Below are positions 5,975-14,299 of a stretch of DNA of 19,690 nt, one piece after another. Every line of letters begins with the position of its first letter. Positions within the stretch are counted from its first letter, which is position 1. A program made the translations under genes and the position numbers. Origin of the DNA: DATBAK01 sp036787815 (lineage in GTDB: Bacteria; Actinomycetota; Acidimicrobiia; IMCC26256; PALSA-610); the NCBI GenBank assembly GCA_036787815.1, contig DAIQOP010000035.1, positions 1 through 19,690 on the forward strand, written 5' to 3'. The notes beneath the pieces are model-generated. The model saw nothing but the letters and a program-made list of their open reading frames with translations. It was not told where the DNA came from and ran no database searches.

Positions 5975-6109
5975 ATGAACGTCGCGATCGTCGCGTTGAT
6001 CGTCCTTGTCGGTTGGGGAGTGTTGTCGCTGATCGCGGCGCTCGTGGTCGGCGCAATGGCCGGCGCGCGTGATCACGTCTTGACGACACCGCTCCACGTC
6101 GCGGTCTAG
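5975..6109 (+). CDS. Small single-span membrane protein, 44 aa, unknown
   Basis: The reading frame begins at ATG 5975 after a G-rich GGTGGTGAG and ends at TAG 6107-6109. Residues 3-29 are almost wholly hydrophobic (VAIVALIVLVGWGVLSLIAALVVGAM), followed by AGARDHVLTTPLHVAV, so a single membrane span with a short tail is predicted. I recognise no family. It lies between the divergent lipase and the end of tldE, and no other gene explains this stretch. Support is the Shine-Dalgarno-like lead and the clean hydrophobic segment; a chance frame in GC-rich DNA remains possible. Confidence 0.5.
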   Translation: MNVAIVALIVLVGWGVLSLIAALVVGAMAGARDHVLTTPLHVAV

Positions 6110-6126
6110 ACGTCGGTGGGACGCGG

Positions 6127-7485
6127 TCAGGCGCCGCTCATCGTCATCTCGGAGACGACGAGGGTGACGCCGGCGGCGCTGCCACCGAGCATGGTGACGT
6201 CGGAGCCGATCTCGGTGATGTCGAGAAGCATGCGGGGAAGGGTCGACGCGATCGTCACCTCGCGCACCGGCTCGGCGAGCGCGCCGTCGCGAACCACGAG
6301 CCCTTCGGCACCCACCGAGAAGTCGCCGCTGATCGGGTTCGTACCGGAGTGGAGACCACTCACCGACTGCACGTAGAGGGCGTCGGGAAGCGACGCGACG
6401 ATCTCGTCGGGGCCGCGCGTGCCCGGCTCGAGACGGACGGCCCGGACCCCGACCCCGGGCGTCGACGTGTACCCGGCCCGGACCGCCGAGCCGGTGGTGG
6501 CGGTGCCGGCGCGCCGCCCCGTCGCGCTGTTGTGCAGGAACCCCTGCAAGACGCCGGCCGAGATCAGCGGGTTGCGGCGAACCGGCACACCCTCGGCGTC
6601 GTGGGTCGTGGCGCCGGGCATGGTCGGATCGGTCGGGTCGTCGGCGAGGTGCACGATCGGCGCCGCGACCGCCTCGCCGACCCGATCGAGGAACAGCGAA
6701 CGACCCTTGAGCATCGACTCACCGTTGAACGCGGCCGACAGCACACCCAGGAACTGCGCGGTGACCATCGGATCGAGCACCACCGTGAGCCGCCGGCCCC
6801 GGGGCTGGCTGGCACCGAGGAGCCGCAGTGCCCGCTGCGTCGCCATCTCCACGATGCGGTCGGTGTCGAGCTCGGAGAACGAGCGACCGACGCTGAATCC
6901 GTAGCCGGTCTGGGTCTGACCGTCGGCCTCCGCGAGGGCCACGCAGCCGGCCGAGCAGACGGTGCGGCGCACCGCGGCCTCGACCCCCGCCGAGCTGACG
7001 ATCGCCGCCTCGACCAGGCCGTCGCCGTAGCTCGTCGACTCCACCTCGCGGATTCTCGGATCGAAGCCCGCGACGCGCGCGTCGAGATCGATCGCGTACT
7101 GGATCTTCTCGTCGGTCGTGACCGCGAGCAGGTCTTCGCGCCAGAGATCGAGATCGGGAACGGTCGCGCTGCGCGCGTCGTCGACGCTCGCGAGCCCGCT
7201 CCATTCGTCGGGCTCCGCGAAGGTCGCGTTGTCGCGCGCCTCGGCCAGCGTCTCGGTGATGACATCGGAGTCGAAGGTGCCCGCCCACGCGAAGCCCTGC
7301 CGGTGATCGGTGATCACGCGAACGCCGACCCCCTGCACCCCCGCGACCGAGAGCGAGTCGATCTCGCCGCGGAACACGTCGATGTCGGTCTCGCGTGTCC
7401 GCATCACGTACGCCTCGACCTGCTCGCCGGGCCGCGCGGAGCTCGCGACGTTGCGGGCCAATGCCAGCAGATCGACGGCGGTCAT
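6127..7485 (-). CDS. tldE: TldE/PmbA, non-metallo subunit of the TldD-TldE protease
   Basis: The 452-residue protein pairs with TldD to form a heterodimeric zinc protease that, in E. coli, degrades unfolded peptides and matures microcin B17. Typical PmbA/TldE features are the N-terminal segment with DVFRGEIDSLSVAG, GVRVITDHRQGFAWAG, and the C-terminal ISGDFSVGAEGLVVRDG followed by MLLDITEIGSDVTMLGG. There is no HExxxH, as expected for the TldE subunit. Length matches the family. ATG 7485 overlaps the tldD stop as ATGA, so the two subunits should be made in step. The peptide substrate in this organism cannot be told from the sequence; no RiPP precursor or cyclodehydratase gene lies nearby. Confidence 0.93.
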   Translation of the reverse strand: MTAVDLLALARNVASSARPGEQVEAYVMRTRETDIDVFRGEIDSLSVAGVQGVGVRVITDHRQGFAWAGTFDSDVITETLAEARDNATFAEPDEWSGLASVDDARSATVPDLDLWREDLLAVTTDEKIQYAIDLDARVAGFDPRIREVESTSYGDGLVEAAIVSSAGVEAAVRRTVCSAGCVALAEADGQTQTGYGFSVGRSFSELDTDRIVEMATQRALRLLGASQPRGRRLTVVLDPMVTAQFLGVLSAAFNGESMLKGRSLFLDRVGEAVAAPIVHLADDPTDPTMPGATTHDAEGVPVRRNPLISAGVLQGFLHNSATGRRAGTATTGSAVRAGYTSTPGVGVRAVRLEPGTRGPDEIVASLPDALYVQSVSGLHSGTNPISGDFSVGAEGLVVRDGALAEPVREVTIASTLPRMLLDITEIGSDVTMLGGSAAGVTLVVSEMTMSGA

Positions 7486-8879
7486 GCCGCCGTCCCGCCG
7501 ACGGTAATGCCGGTGACGCGGAGCGTCGGCTGGCCCGAAGACACCGGCACGCCCTGACCGTTCTTCCCGCACGTACCTGTCCACGTGTCGAAGTCGTTGC
7601 CGACGACGTCGATGCGGTGCAGTGTCTCGGGACCGTTGCCGATGAGCTGCGCGGCACGGATCGGGTGCGTGATCTCCCCGTGCTCGATCAGGTACGCCTC
7701 GGTGATGCCGAACACGAAATCGCCGGTCGCCGTGTTCACCTGACCTCCGCCGAGCTGCACGCAGTAGATCCCGTGGTCGGTGTCGCGCACGATGTCGTCG
7801 GGTTCGGTGGTGCCCGGCACGAGGAAGGTGTTCGTCATCCGCACCATCGGCAGGTGCTGGTACGTCTCCCGCCTTCCGTTCCCGCTCGACGCGCGGCCGC
7901 CCTTGCGCGCCCGGAGGTAGTCCCACATGTAGTCGTTCAACACGCCGTTCTCGATGAGCACGTTGCGCTGCGCCGGTCGCCCCTCGTCGTCGACCGCGTA
8001 CGTGCCCCATTCGCGTGCGTAGGTACCGTCGTCGATCAGCGTGACGAGCGGCGACGCGACCTGCTCGCCGACCTTGCCGTCGAACACCGATGCGGCGCGC
8101 TGCACCAGATCGGCCTCGAGCCCGTGGCCGCACGCTTCGTGGAAGAGCACCGCTCCCGCGCCCTTCGCGAGCACGATCGGCAGCGATCCGCTCGGCGCCG
8201 GCCGAGCGTCGAGCATCGCGATCGCGCGCCGGGCCGAGATGCGCGCGATCTCGGCGACATCGAACTCGTCGAAGAACTCGAAGCCGAGCGTGCGCCCCGG
8301 CCCTTCGTGCGCCGTCTGCATCCCGGTGTCGCCCGACGCCACGCTGTGGACCATGAAGCGCGTGCGCACCTGGTCGTCGCCGGTGAGGAGGCCGTCGGAG
8401 TTGGCGACGAGGATCCGCCGGCGTGAGTCGGCGTAGGAGGCGGTGACCGACCGGATGGTGCTGCCCTCGGCACGGGCGGCGGCTTCGGCCACCCGCAGGA
8501 GCTCCACCTTCCGGGCCTTGGGCACGGATTCGGGGTACACCGCGATGTCGTGCGGCGCCGACGGCTGCCGGGTCAACGCGATCTCCCGCACCCCACCCCC
8601 TCCACCGCGAGCCGCGGCGGCCGCCGCCTCGGCCGCCTCGCCGAGGCCCGTCTCGGTGAGATCGGCGGTGTGGGCGAAACCCGTGGTGTCGCCGCGCACG
8701 ACGCGGATGCCGGCTCCACGCGAGCGCCCCGACGTGAGCTCCTCGACCCGACCGTCGTCGAAGCGTCCGCTGCTGCCGCGCCGGTCTTCCGCGAAGACCT
8801 CCGCGAAGTCGCCTCCCGCTCGGAGCGCGGCGCGCAGGGTCCGCTCGAGTGCCGGTCCCTCGATCAACTGCGTGTCCAT
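7482..8879 (-). CDS. tldD: TldD, metal-binding subunit of the TldD-TldE protease
   Basis: The 465-residue protein carries the zinc motif H247-E-A-C-G-H252 in LFHEACGHGLEAD and the family C-terminus (TCGKNGQGVPVSSGQPTLRV, then ITVGG). GDFVFGITEAYLIEHGEITHPI is also characteristic. It should supply the active site of the TldD-TldE peptidase in the cytoplasm. ATG 8879 is chosen because the family alignment begins here; the frame stays open upstream but crosses the divergent promoter of the thioesterase gene. A GAGG lies only three bases before the ATG, a close spacing. An Ala-rich then Gly-rich run (about residues 82-96) is unusually low in complexity but in frame. It is first of a two-gene unit with tldE. 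Confidence 0.95.
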   Translation of the reverse strand: MDTQLIEGPALERTLRAALRAGGDFAEVFAEDRRGSSGRFDDGRVEELTSGRSRGAGIRVVRGDTTGFAHTADLTETGLGEAAEAAAAAARGGGGGVREIALTRQPSAPHDIAVYPESVPKARKVELLRVAEAAARAEGSTIRSVTASYADSRRRILVANSDGLLTGDDQVRTRFMVHSVASGDTGMQTAHEGPGRTLGFEFFDEFDVAEIARISARRAIAMLDARPAPSGSLPIVLAKGAGAVLFHEACGHGLEADLVQRAASVFDGKVGEQVASPLVTLIDDGTYAREWGTYAVDDEGRPAQRNVLIENGVLNDYMWDYLRARKGGRASSGNGRRETYQHLPMVRMTNTFLVPGTTEPDDIVRDTDHGIYCVQLGGGQVNTATGDFVFGITEAYLIEHGEITHPIRAAQLIGNGPETLHRIDVVGNDFDTWTGTCGKNGQGVPVSSGQPTLRVTGITVGGTAA

Positions 8880-8924
8880 CAGCCTCGTTTCTCGGCAGTT
8901 CCCAGCCGGTGCGGGCGGGGTGCC

Positions 8925-8930
8925 TATGGT
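8925..8930 (+). promoter_or_regulatory. Candidate leaderless -10 box (TATGGT) of the thioesterase gene
   Basis: TATGGT is followed by six bases and the ATG at 8937, with no Shine-Dalgarno sequence. The 57-bp spacer to tldD (8880-8936) must hold both divergent promoters. Confidence 0.45.
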
Positions 8931-8936
8931 ACGCAG

Positions 8937-9323
8937 ATGCCTTTGACCCCCGGGATGGCCGCGAGCGTCACCCACTGCGTCGAAGCGAGCGACACCGCGA
9001 TGGCCTTCCACAGCGGCGACGTAGCGGTGATCGCCACACCCCGCGTCGTCGCGCTCGCCGAAGAAGCCACCGTCGAGGCGGTCGCGGGAGCGCTGCCCGC
9101 CGGCCGGACGACCGTCGGTTCCGCGGTGCAGCTGACGCACCTCGCACCGAGCCCGATCGGCGCGACCGTCACGGCCGACGTGGTGCTCGAGTCGGTCGAG
9201 GGCCGACGGCTCAACTTTCGGGTGTCGGTGACCGACGGTCGCGGCCTCGTCGCCGCGGGCTACATCACCCGGGTCGTCGTCGAGCGGGAGCGGTTCCTCG
9301 AGCGCGCCCGCGAGGGTGCCTGA
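8937..9323 (+). CDS. Hot-dog-fold acyl-CoA thioesterase, FlK-like
   Basis: The 128-residue protein resembles the thioesterase family containing fluoroacetyl-CoA thioesterase FlK. The FlK catalytic residues are T42, E50 and H76; here T34 (IATP), E42 (AEEA) and H68 (LTHLAPSPIG) keep exactly the same spacing, from memory of the FlK numbering. The likely reaction is hydrolysis of a short acyl-CoA in the cytoplasm. Fluoro-substrate selectivity cannot be inferred, since most relatives are general thioesterases. The start is ATG 8937; the nearby ATG at 8926 is out of frame. The gene is followed after 6 nt by a membrane protein on the same strand, probably co-transcribed. Confidence 0.83.
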   Translation: MPLTPGMAASVTHCVEASDTAMAFHSGDVAVIATPRVVALAEEATVEAVAGALPAGRTTVGSAVQLTHLAPSPIGATVTADVVLESVEGRRLNFRVSVTDGRGLVAAGYITRVVVERERFLERAREGA

Positions 9324-9329
9324 CCAGCG

Positions 9330-9854
9330 GTGCCCGACCGACCAGTGCCGGACCAAGCGGTGCCGACGCTCGCTCCGGAGCCCGACCCCGCGAGGGTGCG
9401 CAGCATCTCGCGCATCGTCACCCGCGGTCTGGCGATCGTCGCCGTTGCGCTCGCGCTCGGCTCGGTCGGCCTCTACTTCGCGGTCCGGGCACCCACCGGT
9501 TCGCTCAACCGTTTCCTCTTCGACCTACGCGGGCGACGCGACGCGCACGCGTGGACCCAGCTGTGCCGGGCCGACCAGCGCGAGGTGTCCCAGGCCGACT
9601 TCGTCGCCGCGTGGCACGCGCAACGCGCCAAGTACGGCGCGGTCATCGACACGATCGACGCGTTCACCTTCGAGCCGTTCGGCACGACGCGCCACCTGCA
9701 CTACCGACTCTCGTTCCGCGACGACAAGGTGCAGGCGAACACCTACCCCGTCGATGTGGTGCGCGAAAACGGGCAGTGGAAGGTCTGCGGGTTCTTCAGG
9801 CTGTCGCGCAATCCCGACAAGCCCGGACCGCTCTCGGGCTTCGAGAACTGGTAG
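9330..9854 (+). CDS. Membrane-anchored NTF2-like (DUF4878-like) protein
   Basis: The 174-residue protein has a Pro-rich cytoplasmic N-terminus (1-22), one membrane span (about 33-52) and an extracytoplasmic domain. In that domain, FLFDLRGRRDAHAWTQLCRADQREVSQADFVAAW and the ending VDVVRENGQWKVCGFF look like the NTF2-like fold of the DUF4878/lumazine-binding-like group, which often has this anchored layout in actinobacteria. Two cysteines (in QLCRAD and KVCGFF) could pair. No enzyme motif is seen, and the role is unknown. GTG 9330 lies 6 nt after the thioesterase stop; a second GTG at 9360 (in frame) would shorten the N-terminus by ten residues. The gene converges on the ThDP enzyme, with 18 bases between stops. 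Confidence 0.6.
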   Translation: MPDRPVPDQAVPTLAPEPDPARVRSISRIVTRGLAIVAVALALGSVGLYFAVRAPTGSLNRFLFDLRGRRDAHAWTQLCRADQREVSQADFVAAWHAQRAKYGAVIDTIDAFTFEPFGTTRHLHYRLSFRDDKVQANTYPVDVVRENGQWKVCGFFRLSRNPDKPGPLSGFENW

Positions 9855-9872
9855 CCCGATCGCGCTGCGCGC

Positions 9873-11534
9873 TCAGGCCAGGTTGCTCGAACGCGGATAC
9901 GCGTCGCCGGGATCCGTGAGCACGTTCACGAGCGACGGCCCAGGAGTCGCGAACGCGCGCTGCAACGCCGGGCGCAGCTCGCCGGGCTCGCGCACGAGCT
10001 CACCGTGCCCCCCGAGCGCCTCCATCACCAGGTCGTAGCGCGCTTCGGGTTGCAGGTCGGCGACGACGTCGTAGCCGAACAACGCCTGCATCGGGTGCTT
10101 CTCGAGCCCCCAGATGCCGTTGTTGCCGACGATCGCCGTGACGTCGACGCGATGGCGCACGAGCGAGTCGAGATCGCCGAGCGAGAACCCGATCGCACCG
10201 TCGCCGAGGAGCAGCACGAGCTGGCGTCCCGGGCGCCCGCGCGACGCACCGAGCGCGTAGCCCGGCCCGGTTCCGAGGCACCCGTAGGGCCCCGGGTCGA
10301 GGAACGAGCCGGGCACGAACGTGTCGATGTACTTGCCCGCGTACGACACGAAATCGCCACCGTCGCCGATGACGACCGCGTCGCGATCGAGCAACGCGCG
10401 CAGCTCTCCGTAGATGCGCGAGGGCGCGATCGGAGTCGCGTCCGACTCGAGTCGAGGGCGCTCCGCGTCGCGGCCGCGCTGCTCGTCGGCCCGAAGCTGC
10501 TCGATCCACCGCTCGTGCTCGGCGCGCGCCGTGGGCGCGGCGCCGGCCGACGCGAGCGCCGCCAGCGTCGTGCGGAGATCGGCACCGATCGCCTCCGCGG
10601 GCGCGGCGTGGGTGCCGATCTCGCTCGGCGCGTCGGCCAGGTGCACGACCTGCGCGTCGCCGAACGCACCGAACCCGAGACGGAAGTCGAGCGGCGTTCC
10701 CGCCACGAGCACGAGGTCGGCTCCCCGCAACGCCGCGCTGCGGGCACGCGAGAACGCGAGCCGGTGATCGGCGGCCAGGAGCCCACGCCCGAGCCCGTTG
10801 GCGAGCACCGGGAGCGCGGCGGCCTCCGCGAACGCGCGCAGCTCTTCGTGCGCGCCCGACCAGTAGACGTCGCCGCCGGCGACCACGACCGGGCGTTCCG
10901 CGGCACCGACGAGAGCCGCGACCCTCGCGACCACGTCGGGATCGGGCGCGAGACCCGCGGCATCGATCGCGTCGAATGCCGGGATCTCTGCGGTCGCGGG
11001 GCCGAACGCGTCGAGCGGAAGGTCGACGAACGTGGGGCCGCGGTGCGGCGTGCGCGCCGCGAGCAGCGCACGATGGAGCGAGTCGACGATGCCGGCACCC
11101 GGAGTCGCCGTCACCGCGGTCTTGGTGACCGGCGCGACGATCGGGACGTGGTCGAGCTCCTGCAGCGACCCGCGGCCCCACCGACCCTGTGGGGCGCGGC
11201 CGCCGATCACGAGCATCGGCGAGCCTGCGAGCCGGGCCGACGCGAGCGCGCTCACGCCGTTGGTGACTCCGGGGCCCGCGGTCAGCGCCGCGCAACCGGG
11301 GCGACCGGTGACCTTCGCGAAGCCTTCGGCCGCGAACGCGGCAGTCTGCTCGTGGCGGGTGTCGACGAGCGCGACGTCGGTCTGCACGCAGCCGTCGTAC
11401 AACACGAAGAGGTGGCCGCCCGACAGGGTGAACACGACCTCGATCCCGTGCGCGAGCAGCACCTCGGCTGCGAGCCGACCGCCGTGCCCCTCGACCAGAT
11501 GTGCCGCAGCCTTCGCTCCCGGAGCGGCCACCAC
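9873..11534 (-). CDS. ilvG: ThDP-dependent enzyme, acetolactate synthase-like (IlvG type)
   Basis: The 553-residue protein has the three-domain layout of the acetohydroxyacid synthase/pyruvate oxidase superfamily. The ThDP-activating glutamate is E62 in DTRHEQTAAFAAEG; the cofactor motif runs from GDG (444-446) to NN (471-472). FTLSGGHLFVLYDGC and NNGIWGLEKHPMQALFGYDVV closely recall M. tuberculosis IlvG (Rv1820), as does the ending AYPRSSNLA. Annotated as acetolactate synthase, such IlvG proteins may instead act on other 2-oxo or acyl-CoA substrates; related families include oxalyl-CoA decarboxylase and 2-hydroxyacyl-CoA lyase. No regulatory IlvH subunit or branched-chain genes are adjacent, which weakens the biosynthetic reading. 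GTG 11534 shares one base with the stop of the upstream hydrolase, so coupling is likely. The next codon is also GTG. Confidence 0.86.
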   Translation of the reverse strand: MVAAPGAKAAAHLVEGHGGRLAAEVLLAHGIEVVFTLSGGHLFVLYDGCVQTDVALVDTRHEQTAAFAAEGFAKVTGRPGCAALTAGPGVTNGVSALASARLAGSPMLVIGGRAPQGRWGRGSLQELDHVPIVAPVTKTAVTATPGAGIVDSLHRALLAARTPHRGPTFVDLPLDAFGPATAEIPAFDAIDAAGLAPDPDVVARVAALVGAAERPVVVAGGDVYWSGAHEELRAFAEAAALPVLANGLGRGLLAADHRLAFSRARSAALRGADLVLVAGTPLDFRLGFGAFGDAQVVHLADAPSEIGTHAAPAEAIGADLRTTLAALASAGAAPTARAEHERWIEQLRADEQRGRDAERPRLESDATPIAPSRIYGELRALLDRDAVVIGDGGDFVSYAGKYIDTFVPGSFLDPGPYGCLGTGPGYALGASRGRPGRQLVLLLGDGAIGFSLGDLDSLVRHRVDVTAIVGNNGIWGLEKHPMQALFGYDVVADLQPEARYDLVMEALGGHGELVREPGELRPALQRAFATPGPSLVNVLTDPGDAYPRSSNLA

Positions 11535-12358
11535 TAGGAGACCGCGGCGGGAAGGCCCGTGAGGAACTCTTCGAGCGCGGCGATCCAGCGGTCGGGCGCT
11601 TCGAACTGCGGCGAATGCCCGGCACCGGCGAGCACCGCGAAGCGTGCACCCGGGATCGCGCCCGCCATCGCGGTCGACGGGCCCACGAACGGCGCGTCGA
11701 GCTCACCCACGATCACGAGCGTCGGGCACGACAGTTCGCGGAGCATGTCGAGATCGTCGGGTTGGCGCACGATCTCGGTCGCGAGGCAGCCCCACATGAC
11801 CACCGAGGTGGCCTCCCACTTCCGGTCCTGGAACTCGCGATAGCCCGGCCGGCCGTCGAGGAGTTCGTGGTACGCAGGAGTGTCGAGCGCACCCGCCGCG
11901 TCGAGCAGCGCCTTCAACGCTTCCTTGCCCTCCGAGATGCTGACCTCGACCGCGAGGTCGACGAGCTCGGGAACGAGCCCGGGTACCGGGCCGTGGGTCG
12001 TGTCCATCAACACCAGCGCCTCGATGCGGTGCGGCCGCTCGAGCGGCATCCGCCTCGTGATCATCCCGCCCATCGAATGGCCGAGCAGGCGGAACGTCGA
12101 GAATCCGACCGCGTCGGCGACGGCCCAGGTGTCGGCCCGCATCCGCGCCAGCGAGTAGGCGGCCGGGTCGTCGGGCTGATCGCTGCTCCCGTGGCCCCGG
12201 TGGTCGAAGGTCACGACGGTGTGCCGTACCGCGAGGCGCTCGACGTGGTCGGCGAAGTCTTCCTTCGCGCCGCCGTGCCCGTGGACGAGGAGCAGCCCCG
12301 GACCGGAGCCGGCGACCTCGACCTCCAGCTCCACACCGTCGTCGGTTCGTACCCGCAC
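11534..12358 (-). CDS. Alpha/beta hydrolase (enol-lactonase/haloperoxidase-like)
   Basis: The 274-residue cytoplasmic hydrolase shows LLLVHGHGG (oxyanion), FDHRGHGSSD, the nucleophile elbow GHSMGG (S95), the acid D221 in VGELDAPF and H248 in GAGHSPQFEAP. This resembles 3-oxoadipate enol-lactonases and related C-C or ester hydrolases, but the substrate cannot be assigned. GTG 12358 is supported by GGGAGG ending 7 bases upstream (12366-12371 on the plus strand). The stop TAG shares its G with the GTG of the ThDP gene, so the pair is likely one operon and may act on the same metabolite. It diverges from the YbhN gene with 100 bp between starts. Confidence 0.87.
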   Translation of the reverse strand: MRVRTDDGVELEVEVAGSGPGLLLVHGHGGAKEDFADHVERLAVRHTVVTFDHRGHGSSDQPDDPAAYSLARMRADTWAVADAVGFSTFRLLGHSMGGMITRRMPLERPHRIEALVLMDTTHGPVPGLVPELVDLAVEVSISEGKEALKALLDAAGALDTPAYHELLDGRPGYREFQDRKWEATSVVMWGCLATEIVRQPDDLDMLRELSCPTLVIVGELDAPFVGPSTAMAGAIPGARFAVLAGAGHSPQFEAPDRWIAALEEFLTGLPAAVS

Positions 12359-12444
12359 CGCGCCACCTCCCGCTCGGATGCGACATCGTCGCCGAGTGGG
12401 GCCGCCGCGCGCCACAGTCGTCCCGAGCGCGGCCCGACGTTCCG

Positions 12445-12450
12445 TAGGCT
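12445..12450 (+). promoter_or_regulatory. Candidate -10 box (TAGGCT) of the YbhN-PAP2-VOC operon
   Basis: TAGGCT fits TANNNT and is 8 nt before the ATG at 12459; there is no Shine-Dalgarno sequence between them. The rest of the 100-bp divergent spacer (12359-12458) shows only the hydrolase ribosome binding site. Confidence 0.35.
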
Positions 12451-12458
12451 GTCGCCCG

Positions 12459-13502
12459 ATGCCGGTTCCCATTTCCACGCCGCCCACACCGATTCCGGAG
12501 CCGGCCGGGCCCGAGGCGGGCGCGACGACGAAGTCGGCCCGGGCCCACTGGAAGACGGGTCTGCGGATCCTCGTCAGCGCCGTCGTCCTCACGATCCTCG
12601 TGCTCAAGACCCCGAACCTCGACGGCGTGGTCCCCCATCGCAACCACCTGCACAGCGCACTCCTGCTCGGGGCCGCGCTGCTGCTCACCCTCGCGGGCAT
12701 CGTGCTGTCGGCCTGGCGCTGGCAGCGGGTGCTCCGCGTGTTCGAGCACCGGGTCGGCCTCGGCACCCTCACGGCGTACACGCTCGCGGGGCAGTTCGTG
12801 GGCAACGTGCTGCCCTCGACGATCGGCGGCGACGTCGTCCGGATCAGCCGTCTCGGAGCCGTCATCGACTCGAACGAGACCGCCTTCGCGTCGGTGGCGA
12901 TCGAACGGCTCACCGGGTTCGTCGCGCTCCCCGCGCTCGTGGTGTTGGGATTCGCGTTGCGGCCGTCGCTGCTCGACGCCGACCACTCCCTCGTCGCGCT
13001 GGTCATCGCCGCGCTCACGATCGCGGCCCTGGCGGCGATCCTCACCGCGGCGGCCCATCCGAAGCTCGCCGGGCGGTTCGCCGACCACCAGAGCTGGACG
13101 CGGTTCATCGGCGCGGTGCACATCGGTGTCGACCGTCTCCGGCGCCAACCCCGCGAGGCGCTCGGCGTCGTCGGGACCGCGCTCGCCTACCAGGCGTCGG
13201 TCGTGGGCGCGGTGCTCTGCATCGTGCGCACGCTCGAGCTGCCGGTGCCGACCGCGGCCGTGATCGCGTTCGTCCCCGCGGTCGCGATGGCGCAGGTCGT
13301 GCCGATATCGATCGGCGGGCTCGGCGTACGCGAGGGAATGCTCGTGTTGTTCCTCCATTCGTCGTTCGGCGTGCGCAACGCGCAGGCGATCGCAGTCGGG
13401 CTGCTCTGGTACGCGTGCGTGCTGGTGGTCAGCATGCTCGGCGCGCCCGCGTTCGCGGTCGGGAAGCGCAAGCAACCACGGGTCGCGGCTCGGGTCTCGT
13501 GA
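12459..13502 (+). CDS. YbhN/LPG-synthase-TM family integral membrane protein (flippase-like)
   Basis: The 347-residue polytopic protein begins with a Pro-rich cytoplasmic leader (about 1-30), then about eight hydrophobic segments. NVLPSTIGGDVVRISRL and PISIGGLGVREGM are the two conserved stretches of the lysylphosphatidylglycerol synthase transmembrane (UPF0104/YbhN) family, which is thought to move lipids or lipid-linked intermediates; no aminoacyl-transfer domain is attached. ATG 12459 opens the frame 8 nt after a TANNNT box. The stop TGA shares its A with the ATG of the PAP2 gene. The partner points to a membrane-lipid or glycolipid task. Confidence 0.84.
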   Translation: MPVPISTPPTPIPEPAGPEAGATTKSARAHWKTGLRILVSAVVLTILVLKTPNLDGVVPHRNHLHSALLLGAALLLTLAGIVLSAWRWQRVLRVFEHRVGLGTLTAYTLAGQFVGNVLPSTIGGDVVRISRLGAVIDSNETAFASVAIERLTGFVALPALVVLGFALRPSLLDADHSLVALVIAALTIAALAAILTAAAHPKLAGRFADHQSWTRFIGAVHIGVDRLRRQPREALGVVGTALAYQASVVGAVLCIVRTLELPVPTAAVIAFVPAVAMAQVVPISIGGLGVREGMLVLFLHSSFGVRNAQAIAVGLLWYACVLVVSMLGAPAFAVGKRKQPRVAARVS

Positions 13503-14299
13503 TGGAGTCGATCGACACAGAACCCTCGGTCGCGGCTCCCGCGCGCGGCGGTCGCCGGCTGAGCGACGGCACCGTCGTCTACTGGTGGCTCGAGATCGTG
13601 ATGGTCCTGGCCTTCTACGGCGTGTACTCGGTGATCCGGAACGCGAACAAGAGCGATCCGTCGGACGCGTTCCGCAACGCGCGCAAGATCATCGATTGGG
13701 AGCACACGATCGGCATCTTCCACGAGGCCACGCTCGAACGCTGGGCGTTGCACTTCAAGCCGCTCATCATCACGTGCAACTACTACTACGGCGCCCTGCA
13801 CTTCCTGGTCACCATCGGCGTTGCCGTCGTGCTCTTCCGCAAATGGTCCGACCACTACCCGTTGTGGCGCAACGCGCTGGCGGTCTCGACCGGGCTCGCA
13901 TTGATCGGGTTCATCTCGTTCCCACTCATGCCACCGCGCCTGCTGCCGTCGCACTACGGCTTCGTCGACACGCTCGACAAGTACCCGACGCTCTGGTCGT
14001 TCGACTCCGGCGCGGTGAGCAAGATCTCGAACCAGTTCGCGGCGATGCCGAGCGTGCACTGCGCCTGGGCGCTGTGGTGCGCGTGCGTGCTGGTGCCGCA
14101 CCTTCGCCATCCCGTCGCACGCGCCGCCGCCGCGATGTATCCGGTGTTCACGATCACGGTGATCGTGCTCACGGCCAATCACTACTTCCTCGACGCGATC
14201 GGCGGGTTCACGATCCTGGGTATCGGCTACGCCATCGCCCGGCTGACGACCCGCGCCGGGAGGCACGCGCCGGCGCACGCGCAGGCCGGAGCGGCATGA
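13502..14299 (+). CDS. PAP2-family membrane phosphatase/phosphotransferase (Aur1/Ipt1-like, PAP2_3)
   Basis: The 265-residue protein has about six membrane segments and the PAP2_3 signature: FPLMPPRLLP, then MPSVHCAWALW (S-x-H, phosphate-handling histidine) and ANHYFLDAIGG (H-x3-D). This group includes Aur1-type inositol-phosphorylceramide synthases and actinobacterial relatives that act on phospholipid or polyprenyl-phosphate headgroups. The leader (about 1-22) is cytoplasmic and Arg-rich. ATG 13502 overlaps the YbhN stop by one base, and its own TGA overlaps the next ATG by four. The donor and acceptor lipids are unknown. Confidence 0.85.
   Translation: MESIDTEPSVAAPARGGRRLSDGTVVYWWLEIVMVLAFYGVYSVIRNANKSDPSDAFRNARKIIDWEHTIGIFHEATLERWALHFKPLIITCNYYYGALHFLVTIGVAVVLFRKWSDHYPLWRNALAVSTGLALIGFISFPLMPPRLLPSHYGFVDTLDKYPTLWSFDSGAVSKISNQFAAMPSVHCAWALWCACVLVPHLRHPVARAAAAMYPVFTITVIVLTANHYFLDAIGGFTILGIGYAIARLTTRAGRHAPAHAQAGAA

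Noticed and set aside
6127..8879. A RiPP/microcin cluster around TldD-TldE
   Set aside because: No precursor peptide, cyclodehydratase or exporter gene is adjacent; TldDE is widespread as a housekeeping protease.
10005..11537. 510-codon plus-strand frame opposite the ThDP enzyme
   Set aside because: Arg/Glu/Asp-rich composition and no domain; it mirrors the well-supported ilvG-like gene on the other strand.
11501..13501. Long plus-strand open frame in the same frame as the PAP2 gene, before 13502
   Set aside because: It is a shadow of the hydrolase and YbhN genes; PAP2 begins at ATG 13502 with its membrane segments intact.
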